A stretch of DNA of 64,000 bases, taken from the NCBI RefSeq assembly GCF_037969875.1, contig NZ_CP150218.1, forward strand, positions 1,240,001 to 1,304,000, written 5' to 3'. This DNA comes from Paenibacillus sp. FSL R7-0337 (GTDB taxonomy: Bacteria; Bacillota; Bacilli; Paenibacillales; Paenibacillaceae). A program made the position numbers and the translations under genes. Each line of letters begins with the position of its first letter. Position 1 is the first letter of the stretch. Below, piece by piece: positions 1 to 9,265 of the stretch. Under the pieces are notes generated by a model. It did no database searches and was not told the DNA's origin. It worked only from the letters and a program-made list of their open reading frames with translations.

Positions 1-743
1 TGAAGGAGTACGCAGTCCAGATGGTACAGAATGAACACAGCGCCAAGGCGGCCATGGATGAACTGCGTCTAGACAACCGCGGCACCATCCGGCTCGGGCT
101 GCTGCCTTCCGACCTTGATTACCAGTTAACACCGCTGCTGGTTAAATTCCACGAGGATTATCCAAATATACGGCTTCAGGTATTCGCCTCGACGGTCATT
201 CAACAGGAGGTGCTGGATAACAAGCTGGACATCGGGATCTGTCTCCAGGGGCCGCGCGATGAACTGTTAACCAAGGTTGATCTGGGCTGGGAGCCGTATC
301 ATCTGATTGTCCGGGGGGATCACCCTTACGCTGCCAAGAGCCATATCGAGCTGTCTGAACTTCAGAGTATCCAGCTTGTGATGTACCCGCGGACTTTTAT
401 CGGCAGAGAGCTGGTCGAGAACACATGCCGGGAAGCCGGCTTCGCGCTGGAACCGATTATGGAGACCGGATCGGCCACCTCGCTGATCCAGCTGGTGCAG
501 GCCGGAATCGGCGGTACCGTGCAGCCGGGCAGTCTCATGGACGCAATAAAGAACAGCGGTCTCCGCTCCATTCCCATCCTGGGTTCGCCGCCCATCCGCA
601 AGCTCAGCTTAATCTACCGGGCAGACCGTTACATCACCAAAGCAACCCATACTTTTATCGGCTATCTGAAGGAGTTCTGGATGGATCACTTGGAATCTTC
701 CCGTACCGATAATATAAGCACTAAGACTCCAACCGATACGTAA
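1..743 (+). CDS. LysR-family transcriptional regulator, C-terminal part (5' end outside window)
   Basis: The reading frame is open from the first bases of the window, so the ATG at 21 is probably internal and the gene starts upstream. What is visible is a LysR substrate-binding domain: a linker helix, then GTIRLGLLPS at the start of the effector domain, a central DIGICLQGP strand, and the late segment LVQAGIGGTVQPGSL. The N-terminal winged helix that binds DNA is missing from the window. In this family the domain binds a small co-inducer and controls a nearby, often divergent, gene. The 3' end overlaps the convergent gene at 721-1881 by about 20 bases. The target and ligand cannot be told from this fragment. 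Confidence 0.85.
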   Translation, partial: KEYAVQMVQNEHSAKAAMDELRLDNRGTIRLGLLPSDLDYQLTPLLVKFHEDYPNIRLQVFASTVIQQEVLDNKLDIGICLQGPRDELLTKVDLGWEPYHLIVRGDHPYAAKSHIELSELQSIQLVMYPRTFIGRELVENTCREAGFALEPIMETGSATSLIQLVQAGIGGTVQPGSLMDAIKNSGLRSIPILGSPPIRKLSLIYRADRYITKATHTFIGYLKEFWMDHLESSRTDNISTKTPTDT

Positions 744-1881
744 ATACGCCGCTCGCCTTCTTGTTATTGGTGAACATAAACTGTAATTCAGACCGATCTG
801 CACTTACTCCGGTGAACTGAATTCCGTCATATGTGAACCCGGCCAGCTCTGTAGGATCGATACCGAATTCCTCATAAAGAACAACCGCCTGCTTAGCTAC
901 TGTATCAATTAGAGTAAGTATGCCGTCTTGTGAAGAACGGACAATCAGAATATTGCCGCTTATCCCTTCGATAGTATAGGTTGCTTCTGGTGTCCCTGCC
1001 AGCTTGGAGTGATTCCAGATCTGCTTGACGGAACCATCCGGGGCGATTAAGCGAACAGAATGACCGTCATTCATCACGGCATTTCCTTCATAGATCTTGA
1101 TATCCTCAGGGGAGAACTGCCAGTAATTCGCTTTAGATTGGCGCAGGACAACCCCTTTTCTCACGAACAGATTGTATACGGTCAGGTTTATGGATGGCTC
1201 CCCGCTGCTATATTGAATGGTCACCAAGTCGGCATCATCAGATATCTTCTCGGCAGTAATCCGGGTGCCTGCAATATAATATGGATCAAGCTTTGCTGTA
1301 GAAGCTCCCACCGTATGAACCTTACCCGTGATATCTCTTTTGTACAAGGTGCCGTCTACCCCATTCAAGAAATATGCGTTCTTGTTAGTCAGGCCTTCAC
1401 CAACGAATTCAGGATAGCTGATGTACGCTTCACGGTGGACGGCATCCCACTCCAGTGACCCGCCAATCGCATCATTCACGAAGCGTAGAGGGATATAGAG
1501 CTGCTTATTCACCTGCTGGAAGGCAGCGGAATAGGTGATCTGCTTCCCGTTGACAGAAGCGTGAGTGCTGCCGATCTTCATGCTGCCCTGCGTGAGCAGA
1601 TTCTGAATGGTGAGCATTCTGGAATGCTCGTCATATGTAATAGTCGCCCCTCTCACATACAGCTTATCCAGCGAGAGCATGACTGTATTGTTGATTAGCG
1701 TAGCGCCCCCAGCGGTTGAAGTAATCTGCTCTTTGTTCAGATAGACCTGGATCGCGGGTGCCCCAGCAGTGGCGGATTGAGTTGTACCGGAGGCAGCAAC
1801 AGCGGGGGCAGGAGAATGAGCCACGCTCGTGACAAGAATACTAATTCCAATGATCTGCATGAGCTTTTTGAATGTAATCAT
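721..1881 (-). CDS. Secreted protein with copper-amine-oxidase-N (stalk) domain
   Basis: 386 residues. Residues 1-30 form a signal peptide (basic start, hydrophobic core, Ala-rich cleavage zone). Residues about 43-155 match the copper amine oxidase N-terminal/stalk domain: IQVYLNKEQI, then LYIPLRFVNDAIGGSLEWD close to the domain end. This domain is very common in Paenibacillus exported proteins and is not itself an oxidase. The rest (about 165-386) is beta-rich with repeated short strands and could form a propeller-like fold, but I recognise no enzyme motif. The ATG has an AGGGGG ribosome site. It is divergent from the WYL regulator at 2082. Function is unknown beyond being an exported, probably wall-associated protein. 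Confidence 0.8.
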   Translation of the reverse strand: MITFKKLMQIIGISILVTSVAHSPAPAVAASGTTQSATAGAPAIQVYLNKEQITSTAGGATLINNTVMLSLDKLYVRGATITYDEHSRMLTIQNLLTQGSMKIGSTHASVNGKQITYSAAFQQVNKQLYIPLRFVNDAIGGSLEWDAVHREAYISYPEFVGEGLTNKNAYFLNGVDGTLYKRDITGKVHTVGASTAKLDPYYIAGTRITAEKISDDADLVTIQYSSGEPSINLTVYNLFVRKGVVLRQSKANYWQFSPEDIKIYEGNAVMNDGHSVRLIAPDGSVKQIWNHSKLAGTPEATYTIEGISGNILIVRSSQDGILTLIDTVAKQAVVLYEEFGIDPTELAGFTYDGIQFTGVSADRSELQFMFTNNKKASGVFTYRLES

Positions 1882-2081
1882 AACGTACCCCCTTCATTTC
1901 TCAGAAAATACCATATTTCCTATCATAGCATATTACAGATGGTACAGCCGAATACTAAATGGTAGACTAAGCAGAAACGGCTTTACTGTCCTTTTAGGGA
2001 CGGCACCGTTTCAGCGAGAAATATAAGGAAAATACACGACTCAACCGTTAACGAATTGAGAACTTAGGAGAGAATAACCCG

Positions 2082-3053
2082 ATGGCCAAATGGGATAATA
2101 TGCTCGCAATGCTGTGGATGCTGAGGTCCGGCAAGAAGCTTACTGCCGCTCAGATTGCAGATCAGCTGGAGATCAGTGTCCGCACGGTGTACCGGTATAT
2201 CGATGCCTTATGTGCCAGTGGGGTGCCGGTAGTCGCCGAATCGGGGCATGACGGCGGGGTACATATTCTGGAGAGCTTCAGTGAGACGCCCCTGTTCTTC
2301 AGCTCCATGGAGCTGAGAGCGCTGCTCGATGCTTATAAATTCGCGCAAAGCGCTGGCTATCCCTTCGCCCTGGAGCTGGAAAACGCACTCAAAAAGGTAG
2401 AGAACGGACTGCACGATGAACAGCGCCAAGACCTGTCGCTGCAGACAGGCATTCTCGATGTGATCGCTCCGTCCCGCCCCCCGTCTATCGTCCCTTTGCT
2501 GCGGGAGCTGGAGCAGGCTGTGAAGGCGGGCCAGACGGTTCACCTCACCTACCGGAAAGTGAATGCAGCACAGAACGAGGAGCGTGTAGTCGATCCGTAT
2601 GGCCTGGCTTACGACCGTTCGGAATGGTATATGGTTGGGTTCTGTCACCGGTCACAGGCCATGCGGACCTATCGTGTGGACCGCATTGTCAAGCTTGCGT
2701 TAACGGAAGCCTGCTTCCCTAAGCCGGAGCCCTTCTCGGTATCTGACTATTTCCGCACCCAGCTGGAGCTGGAGCCGGAAGAAAATGCTCCTCAGCTCAT
2801 GATCCGTATCGAAGGAGAGCCGGATGCGCTGAACAAGCTATGCGGCAACTGGCATCTGCGGCACTACCTGACGGAGCGGACGGACCGGGAGGCGAGGTTC
2901 CTGCTGGATGTACCCTCTATGAATAAATACCTTCCCAAATATCTGTTGAGCTTCGGCACTTCCATACGTATTCATGAGCCTCTGGAGCTCAAGGAACAGA
3001 TACAGGAATTGGCCTGTGAGATTAGCAGACATTATAGGAACGATGGTGAATGA
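2082..3053 (+). CDS. HTH/WYL-domain transcriptional regulator (YafY/DeoR-like)
   Basis: 323 residues. An N-terminal winged helix-turn-helix (about 1-60) contains LTAAQIADQLEISVRTVYRYIDAL, typical of HTH_11. The WYL domain lies at about 150-215, with VHLTYRKVN, VVDPYGLAYDRSEWYMVGFC and YRVDRI. A C-terminal WCX extension follows. Members of this family sense ligands or nucleic acids through the WYL domain and regulate adjacent or distant genes. The ATG at 2082 is preceded by AGGAGAG. The gene is transcribed away from the stalk-domain gene across a 200-base divergent region. It ends in a strong terminator that also serves the eCIS fibre gene. No direct link to the eCIS is visible. Confidence 0.88.
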   Translation: MAKWDNMLAMLWMLRSGKKLTAAQIADQLEISVRTVYRYIDALCASGVPVVAESGHDGGVHILESFSETPLFFSSMELRALLDAYKFAQSAGYPFALELENALKKVENGLHDEQRQDLSLQTGILDVIAPSRPPSIVPLLRELEQAVKAGQTVHLTYRKVNAAQNEERVVDPYGLAYDRSEWYMVGFCHRSQAMRTYRVDRIVKLALTEACFPKPEPFSVSDYFRTQLELEPEENAPQLMIRIEGEPDALNKLCGNWHLRHYLTERTDREARFLLDVPSMNKYLPKYLLSFGTSIRIHEPLELKEQIQELACEISRHYRNDGE

Positions 3054-3164
3054 ACTTCACTGACAGCCTCTGTCAGATTTGCCCGCAAATTGCCGTCTGG
3101 ACTGCAGAAGCGAAAGACATTCCGGTGGATGGCATGCAGCAAGAAATGACTATGGTACTCTGCC

Positions 3165-3211
3165 TAACAAAACAGCTCCTGCTGCATATTTGCGGCAGGA
3201 GCTGTTTTGTT
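3165..3211. terminator. Bidirectional rho-independent terminator
   Basis: A long perfect stem, AACAAAACAGCTCCTGC paired with its complement around a short loop, lies between the convergent WYL regulator and the last eCIS gene. Because the stem ends in A/T runs on both sides, it can end transcription in both directions. Confidence 0.9.
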
Positions 3212-3238
3212 ACCTTATGTGCTGAGGAGTTGTTGCCA

Positions 3239-6200
3239 TTAAGCGCCGGCCAAGGCCGTAACCTGAACCTTGAGCTCATTTACCTGCTTACGCATGTCTT
3301 GAGCTTCCTTCTGCTGCTTCTGAACCACCGTAGTCAGTACGCCGATAATGTCCATCAATACTACAGACTTGTGATCCGCAGTAGAGAAAATCTGTGGCAC
3401 ATCCTCGGCGATGAAGCCGATATTCTGCTGCTTGCCGTTCTCCGTCTTGTAGTTGAAGGTCACCGGCTTCAGCTTGTTCAGCAGCTCCAGCGCCTTCTTC
3501 ACCGGCAGGCTGGCAATGTTCTCCTTGTAGGTCCGGGAGGAGGTCTGCGCGAAGTTCGTTGCCCGCAGGTTGCCGTTCACATCCAGCTTGTAGTTATCTG
3601 CTGGCGCTTTGCCAATCCCGACATTGCTGCTGGAATCTAGCGTTAATGCGCCCGCCACCTGGACAAGTTCATCATAGACTGAATCCTGGCAGACCAGCTT
3701 CTGCATACTTCCCTCAATGCCCGCCTGCCATGTGTTTGCCGTAGTATCCCAGAGAATCTGTGCCTTCTTATCCTTGCCCCGGTCAAGCTCAATCCCCCGG
3801 GTAACCGTCAGGCTGCCGCTGATCTTGGCATCCTTCACTGTCAGTGTATCACTGAGCTTCAGTTCCTTCGCTGACAATGTGCCTGTGAAGGCGGCGTCCT
3901 TCGCGGTGAACATTCCTGTAATTTCGGTATCCGCTGCCTTTAGTAATGTATCGATCACTGCGTTCTTCACGGATAACGATCCGTTCACAACAGCATCAGT
4001 GACGGTTAACTTCCCGGATACCGCCGCATTACCGTTCACATCCAGCTTGGCGGCTGGTGCGGCGGTGCCGATTCCGATATTGCCGGAAGCCACCTTAAGC
4101 ACAGCGTTCAGATCTGTAAGCTCCTTATGCGTATGACCGCTGTACGAGAGCTGTTTCAGGCTGCCTGCAAGTCCCAGTTGCCATTCAGCCATCGCTTCGT
4201 TCCATACAATCTGTGCCTTGGCACCTGTACCCCTACCCACATCAATCCCCCGGCTAAGCGTAAGGCTGCCCGTAACATCAGCATCCTTCGTGCGGAGCAT
4301 TCCGCTAAATTCGGTATCCGCAGCCGTTAACATGCCGCTGACTGCCGCGTCTGTAACAGTCATACGGCCGGATACCGCCGCATTGCCGTTCACCTCAAGC
4401 TTGGACGTTGGCGCTGCGGTGCCGATTCCGACATTCCCGGAGGCGATCTTCAGCACCCCGGTCAGCTCCGACAGCTCTTGGTGTGTATGGCCGCTGTAGG
4501 AGAGCTGCTTCATGCTTCCTGCAATTCCCGCCGTCCAGACATCCTGGGCTTCATCCCAGAGTAGCTGCGCCTTCTGATCCGTTCCTCTGTCCACTGCAAT
4601 TCCCTTACTGAGGGTAAGATCGCCGGTGATGGCAGCATCCTGAGCGGTGAAACCTCCGCTGACGGTGACTTCCTTAAGCGCAGCCAGGCCGCTGATCTTT
4701 GCACTTGCTGCTGCCAAGCCACCGCTTAATGAAGCCTCTGTGACCGTCAATGATCCGCTGACCACGGCATTCCCTTTGACCTCCAGCTTAGCGGCCCGGG
4801 CATCCGTACCAATCCCGACATTGCCTCCGTCAACAGTGATCGCCTCCGCCAGAGCAGCATACTCGGGGTGGATATGTCCCTTGAATTCTATGGTCTTCAG
4901 GGTATCTGAAACTCCGGCCAGCCATTCATCTGCAGTCTCATCCCATAGCAGCTGGGCTGGAAGAGCGGTGCCGCCGCGGAATACCTCCAGACCGGCATAT
5001 TGGACAATGTGATCACTCTTAGGGTCATATTTGTTAACTCTTATAATGTTGTCCTCAACCTCAAGCTGAGCCGCATTGATCGTCACAACATCGCCATTCA
5101 CCGTCAGATTCCCGTTCACCGTCAGATCCTTGGAGATGGAGGCGCTAACTGCACTAAGCTCCCCACGGATTACTGTATTGCCTTGAACATCAAGCTTGGA
5201 CTTAGGGTCAGGGCTTAAGGTTCCGATGCCGACCTCTCCGTTTTTGGTAACACTGAACAAGCTGTCTCCGCCAGTTGCTCTAACATCCAGCAGGGCCAGC
5301 GGGGCCGTAGTTCCGATGCCGATATAACCCTTTGCATCCGAAGACAAGGTAACCGCATTGCCTAGCGGATTGAACAGCTGATGCTGGCCGCCCTTCCCGG
5401 TGCCGAACTCAGCGAACTTCTCCCCATCGCCATAGAACCAGGAATTCAGCTCATTATTCCAGTAGATCCGGGCATTCGGCAGGAGAATTCCATCTTTATT
5501 CAGACCGCGAGGAGCTTCGAACCCTCCGGCAGTCACATTCCCGGACACCACCGCATGATTGCTAATTACGGCACCCGCTGCATTTATCCCTTTGTTAAAA
5601 GAAGCCGTGCCTTCGAATACAGCATCACTATGAGCGGTCAGCTTACCTGAGAAGGATGCCGCGCCAGAGACCTCTGTCTCCGTCCGGAAGACCGCCTTGC
5701 CTGCCACATCCAGCACTTCAGTCGGATTATCCGTGCCCACACCCATTTTGCCGCTGCGGGTCAGGCTGAGTACCGTTCTGCCGGCAGTGCCCAGCTTCCA
5801 GCGGTCCTTGGCCCACTTGATCTGCGCGTTAGTCTCGGTTCCTTGCAGCACCTCAATGCCGTCTCCGACCGTCACTGTTCCTGCAATTGCCGCGCTGGCG
5901 GCAGTGACTGCTCCTGTAATTGCAGCACCCGCAGCCTTCACTGCACCGGAGGCTTGGATATTGCCGGATGAATCGACTACAACCGCCGCACTATCCGCAG
6001 GTGTTGCCAGCTGCCACTGGTCCTTGATCTCATCCCAGGCAAGCTTGACCGGATTCTGATCCGGGCCGCGATAGATCTCCAGTCCGCCGCCTGCAAGAGA
6101 CTTGACTGTTCCAGCATCCTTATTAAGGGTAATCCAGGGACTGCCGATATCTAGCTCATCCGTGGCAATTTTGGCCGAGGTCCCCCGGATCTCCAACTCT

Positions 6201-9025
6201 CCGGCTACCGTCAGATTGCTGCCCACCGTCAAGTCATGGTGAATATCCACATCCCCTTCGGCGCTGGCGCTCAGTGCCAGAATGTCACTCTTCGGATTGT
6301 ACAGCTGACTATGAAGATGAAGAGCATCCGCACTCGCCATCTGTGTCAGCTTGTCCCAGGAGCTGCCGCTGGCGACATTCTCCAGCGAATTTCCGATACC
6401 CACCTTCCACTTCCGCTCGCTTTCGTTCCAGAACATCCGGGCAGGCGGCTGCGATTCGCCACGGAACACTTCGATGCCGCTCTCGGCGGCTGGCGGGGTA
6501 TCCCCTGCGAATTTGTTGATCTCAATGACGTTATTGGTGACGACCAGATCCTCACGGTTAAGCGTGGTCGTGGTGCCTTTGACGATCAGGTTGCCGTCTA
6601 CCTTAACCAGACCCTGAACCGCCAGACCGCCGCTGACTTCCACCCCGTTATTGACGGTCAGGGAGCCCTGTACCTCAGCATCATTGATCATTTCAAAATC
6701 ACCATCTGCTGTAACCTGGACAGCCGTATTGCCCGCGCTATCGCTCAGGGAATTGTGCCGGTGCAATCCATCGGCATCCGAGCTGACCCCTCCGGTCAAC
6801 GCATCCCAATTACTTCCGTAGGCTATATTGGACAGTTCATCGCCGAGTCCCAGCTTCCATCTGCCATCCGTCTCGTCCCAGAGCAGCTTGGCGCTCGGGT
6901 TCAGCTTGCCCCGGTAGACCTCAATACTGCTCTGTTTCAGGGAGGAACTGTTCCCCTCGAATTTATTAAGTTCAATCCGGTTGCTGACCACCACCAGATC
7001 TTCCTTTTTGACGAAAGTAGTGGTGCCCTTGACCGTCAGATTACCTTCAATCGTGGCCGATCCTCCGACACTCAGGTCCGACTTCAGCGTTGTACTGCCC
7101 TTGGCCAGCAGCGTACCGCCGAGCTCCATATTCCCGGATGCCGACAGCCGTCCCTGTCCGTCTGCCGAGAGAATCGTTCCGCCGGACGGTGTACTCAGTG
7201 TGCTGTGCTTGTGGGAAGCATCCGCCACGGACCCGCTGGTCAGCGTGTCCCATTTGTTACCGTAGGGAATGTCGGACATGCTGCCTTCAAGCCCGATTCT
7301 CCACTTGCGGTCTGCTTCGTTCCACTCCATGCGTGCTGCCGGAAGCTGACTGCCCCGGTAGACATCCAGCCCTCCCTTGTTACCCAGAACTGAGTGGTCT
7401 TCCGCCTTATTGACCGTAAGGAAGCTGTCTGCTACCTCCTGCTCAACCTTCCGGATGACCACCTCTTCTTCCCGGACGATCAGCTTGTTCACGGTCAGAG
7501 TCTCGCCGACCATCAGCTCATGGGGGATATTCACATTGCCGTCCGCACCGATCTCCAGCGCAAGCAGGCTCTTGTCTTCATTATGGAACTGCCTGTGGGT
7601 ATGCAGAGCATCTGCATTCCTGTTGCCGCCAGTCAGCTCCTCCCACTGCTTCCCGTCAGGAATATTGGTCATATCCCCGTTAGCGGTGCCGGTCTGCCAG
7701 GATTTCAAAGCTTCATTCCAGGCTATCTTGGCATTGGGCAGCGTGGCTCCCCGGAAGACCTCCAGGCCATCCTTCTGGGATACCAGCGTCCCGGATACGC
7801 TCATCCCCCGGTCAACCAGGACCGTCCCCTCGTTGTCCGTGCGAAGTGACGGCTTGCCATCCGCAGCCTTCAGCTGGCTGTGGCTATGCAGACTATCCGC
7901 ATTCGCACCGTGATGCAGCTGCTCCCAGTCTGCGCCATAAGCCACCTTGGACATTCCGCTGGCGTCGTCACCTGCCTGCACTTCGGTTCCAATCATCCAG
8001 CTCTTATTCTTCTCATCCCATTGCAGCTTGGCGCTGGAATGATCCTTGCGCAGGATCTCGATGCCCATCCGGTCATCTTCAGCCACATTCTGATTCAGGG
8101 TGACTTTGCTGCCGCCAATGATAACCTGGGGAACATCCAGCATCGCCATCCCACCGCTGACTTCAATCCCTTGCTTCGCGGAGAAGGGCCCCTCCATGGT
8201 CGATGCGCCGGAGACCTCCAGATCGCCGGACTCATTCACCTTGAACACCGCTGCGCTGCCCGAGGTTACAGATAACGTGCCGTCTATATCCACTGATCCA
8301 TAAGTGCTGATGGCCCCCGCCTTGATGTCACCCGTGAACTCTGTCAGCACAGCGTGAACATTAAGCCGGCTCCCTTCCTCGCCATCGAGGTCCTTCGAAT
8401 TGCTGAGGAAAGGCGTCTCAGGCTTCTTCTCTTTGCCGATAATGATCTGATCCGCCTTAAGCACCGTCCCGCCTGCGGCCTTCGTCACCAGCTGAGACCC
8501 GTCAACATCCGTCTCATAGATCCCGCCGATTGTTAAGGACCCGTCCTGGGAATGCTTCAGATTCACCCGGGCCAGCAGGATATTCTGGTGTACATCTGCG
8601 GGCTTCCGGGAGCTTACTTCTATTTTGGCCTGCTCCAGCACATGGATGGGATTATTTCCTCCCTTGAGCAGATCTTTATCCGTCAGCTCTTCCTGATAGC
8701 TGATGTAAATATAGATCTGATCCGAAGTGCTGTACCCCGAGAGGTTAATCACCCGATTAGGGTGAGCGTCACTGACCATAATTTCCTGGCTGATCTCCTC
8801 ATTGTGCTCCGGGTCGGTGACACGGTTGAGAGCAAAGCCCGCAGCAATCTCAATGGTTATCCCGTCCCGCATGGTGACCTTAAGCCCATCCACGACTCCC
8901 CAATCATGGAAATGACGGTTATGCAGCTGCCGCACACGCTTATGGTAATTCTGATCCAGCGTCAGATCCTCTTCCTTCAGCAGCAGCCCGTTGAAATAAT
9001 TCATGCGTTTCATATCCTTTGGCAC
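3239..9025 (-). CDS. Giant eCIS tail fibre with peptidase S74 chaperone
   Basis: 1928 residues, GTG start at 9025 after GGAGGAG. The N-terminal domain (about 1-170: MNYFNGLLLKEEDLTLDQ, LHNRHFHDWGVVDGL) is shared with the 946-residue fibre at 9266-12106 and probably docks to the baseplate. The body holds about twelve imperfect modules of the form GIEVxRG..A.LLWDE...W..G, alternating with GNVGIGTxxP.(K)LEV.GN triple-beta-helix stretches. The C-terminus is an S74 intramolecular chaperone (TYKENI, IGFIAEDVPQIF) followed by a coiled coil. S74 domains trimerise fibres and usually cut themselves off through a Ser-Lys pair. This is the last gene of the eCIS operon. It likely binds the target-cell surface. 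The fibre length is unusual for this system type. Confidence 0.88.
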   Translation of the reverse strand: MPKDMKRMNYFNGLLLKEEDLTLDQNYHKRVRQLHNRHFHDWGVVDGLKVTMRDGITIEIAAGFALNRVTDPEHNEEISQEIMVSDAHPNRVINLSGYSTSDQIYIYISYQEELTDKDLLKGGNNPIHVLEQAKIEVSSRKPADVHQNILLARVNLKHSQDGSLTIGGIYETDVDGSQLVTKAAGGTVLKADQIIIGKEKKPETPFLSNSKDLDGEEGSRLNVHAVLTEFTGDIKAGAISTYGSVDIDGTLSVTSGSAAVFKVNESGDLEVSGASTMEGPFSAKQGIEVSGGMAMLDVPQVIIGGSKVTLNQNVAEDDRMGIEILRKDHSSAKLQWDEKNKSWMIGTEVQAGDDASGMSKVAYGADWEQLHHGANADSLHSHSQLKAADGKPSLRTDNEGTVLVDRGMSVSGTLVSQKDGLEVFRGATLPNAKIAWNEALKSWQTGTANGDMTNIPDGKQWEELTGGNRNADALHTHRQFHNEDKSLLALEIGADGNVNIPHELMVGETLTVNKLIVREEEVVIRKVEQEVADSFLTVNKAEDHSVLGNKGGLDVYRGSQLPAARMEWNEADRKWRIGLEGSMSDIPYGNKWDTLTSGSVADASHKHSTLSTPSGGTILSADGQGRLSASGNMELGGTLLAKGSTTLKSDLSVGGSATIEGNLTVKGTTTFVKKEDLVVVSNRIELNKFEGNSSSLKQSSIEVYRGKLNPSAKLLWDETDGRWKLGLGDELSNIAYGSNWDALTGGVSSDADGLHRHNSLSDSAGNTAVQVTADGDFEMINDAEVQGSLTVNNGVEVSGGLAVQGLVKVDGNLIVKGTTTTLNREDLVVTNNVIEINKFAGDTPPAAESGIEVFRGESQPPARMFWNESERKWKVGIGNSLENVASGSSWDKLTQMASADALHLHSQLYNPKSDILALSASAEGDVDIHHDLTVGSNLTVAGELEIRGTSAKIATDELDIGSPWITLNKDAGTVKSLAGGGLEIYRGPDQNPVKLAWDEIKDQWQLATPADSAAVVVDSSGNIQASGAVKAAGAAITGAVTAASAAIAGTVTVGDGIEVLQGTETNAQIKWAKDRWKLGTAGRTVLSLTRSGKMGVGTDNPTEVLDVAGKAVFRTETEVSGAASFSGKLTAHSDAVFEGTASFNKGINAAGAVISNHAVVSGNVTAGGFEAPRGLNKDGILLPNARIYWNNELNSWFYGDGEKFAEFGTGKGGQHQLFNPLGNAVTLSSDAKGYIGIGTTAPLALLDVRATGGDSLFSVTKNGEVGIGTLSPDPKSKLDVQGNTVIRGELSAVSASISKDLTVNGNLTVNGDVVTINAAQLEVEDNIIRVNKYDPKSDHIVQYAGLEVFRGGTALPAQLLWDETADEWLAGVSDTLKTIEFKGHIHPEYAALAEAITVDGGNVGIGTDARAAKLEVKGNAVVSGSLTVTEASLSGGLAAASAKISGLAALKEVTVSGGFTAQDAAITGDLTLSKGIAVDRGTDQKAQLLWDEAQDVWTAGIAGSMKQLSYSGHTHQELSELTGVLKIASGNVGIGTAAPTSKLEVNGNAAVSGRMTVTDAAVSGMLTAADTEFSGMLRTKDADVTGSLTLSRGIDVGRGTGAKAQIVWNEAMAEWQLGLAGSLKQLSYSGHTHKELTDLNAVLKVASGNIGIGTAAPAAKLDVNGNAAVSGKLTVTDAVVNGSLSVKNAVIDTLLKAADTEITGMFTAKDAAFTGTLSAKELKLSDTLTVKDAKISGSLTVTRGIELDRGKDKKAQILWDTTANTWQAGIEGSMQKLVCQDSVYDELVQVAGALTLDSSSNVGIGKAPADNYKLDVNGNLRATNFAQTSSRTYKENIASLPVKKALELLNKLKPVTFNYKTENGKQQNIGFIAEDVPQIFSTADHKSVVLMDIIGVLTTVVQKQQKEAQDMRKQVNELKVQVTALAGA

Positions 9026-9063
9026 AATCCCACTCCTCCCGGCTCTTCATAGTTACAGCTTGC

Positions 9064-9246
9064 TTAGGCCTGAACGGACTCCTCTTCAGCGGCAGCCAGC
9101 TCCTCCAGCACCTGTATGGCCCCGCTGATGCGTGTCAGGGTATATCCCAGATTGGTACGCTTCTCGTCCAGCTCCTGGATCATCTGCCGCCCGGATTCCA
9201 GCTCTGCCTTCAGTTCATTCATACGTGCTTCCAATTGTTCTTTCAT
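9064..9246 (-). CDS. Small coiled-coil protein between the fibre genes
   Basis: 60 residues, almost wholly alpha-helical with heptad-like spacing (MKEQLEARMNELKAELESG ... ISGAIQVLEELAAAEEE). The start has an AGGAGG site seven bases upstream. It sits between the two fibre genes with gaps of under 40 bases, so it is co-transcribed with them. No domain family is recognised. Position and size suggest a fibre-assembly helper or a minor structural coil. It could equally be a stoichiometric spacer of the fibre base. Confidence 0.72.
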   Translation of the reverse strand: MKEQLEARMNELKAELESGRQMIQELDEKRTNLGYTLTRISGAIQVLEELAAAEEESVQA

Positions 9247-9265
9247 AAGTTCATCCTCCTAAGGT

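Noticed and set aside
6236..7393. A 385-codon plus-strand frame opposite the large fibre
   Set aside because: Antisense of a well-supported fibre gene; no ribosome site and no recognisable domain.
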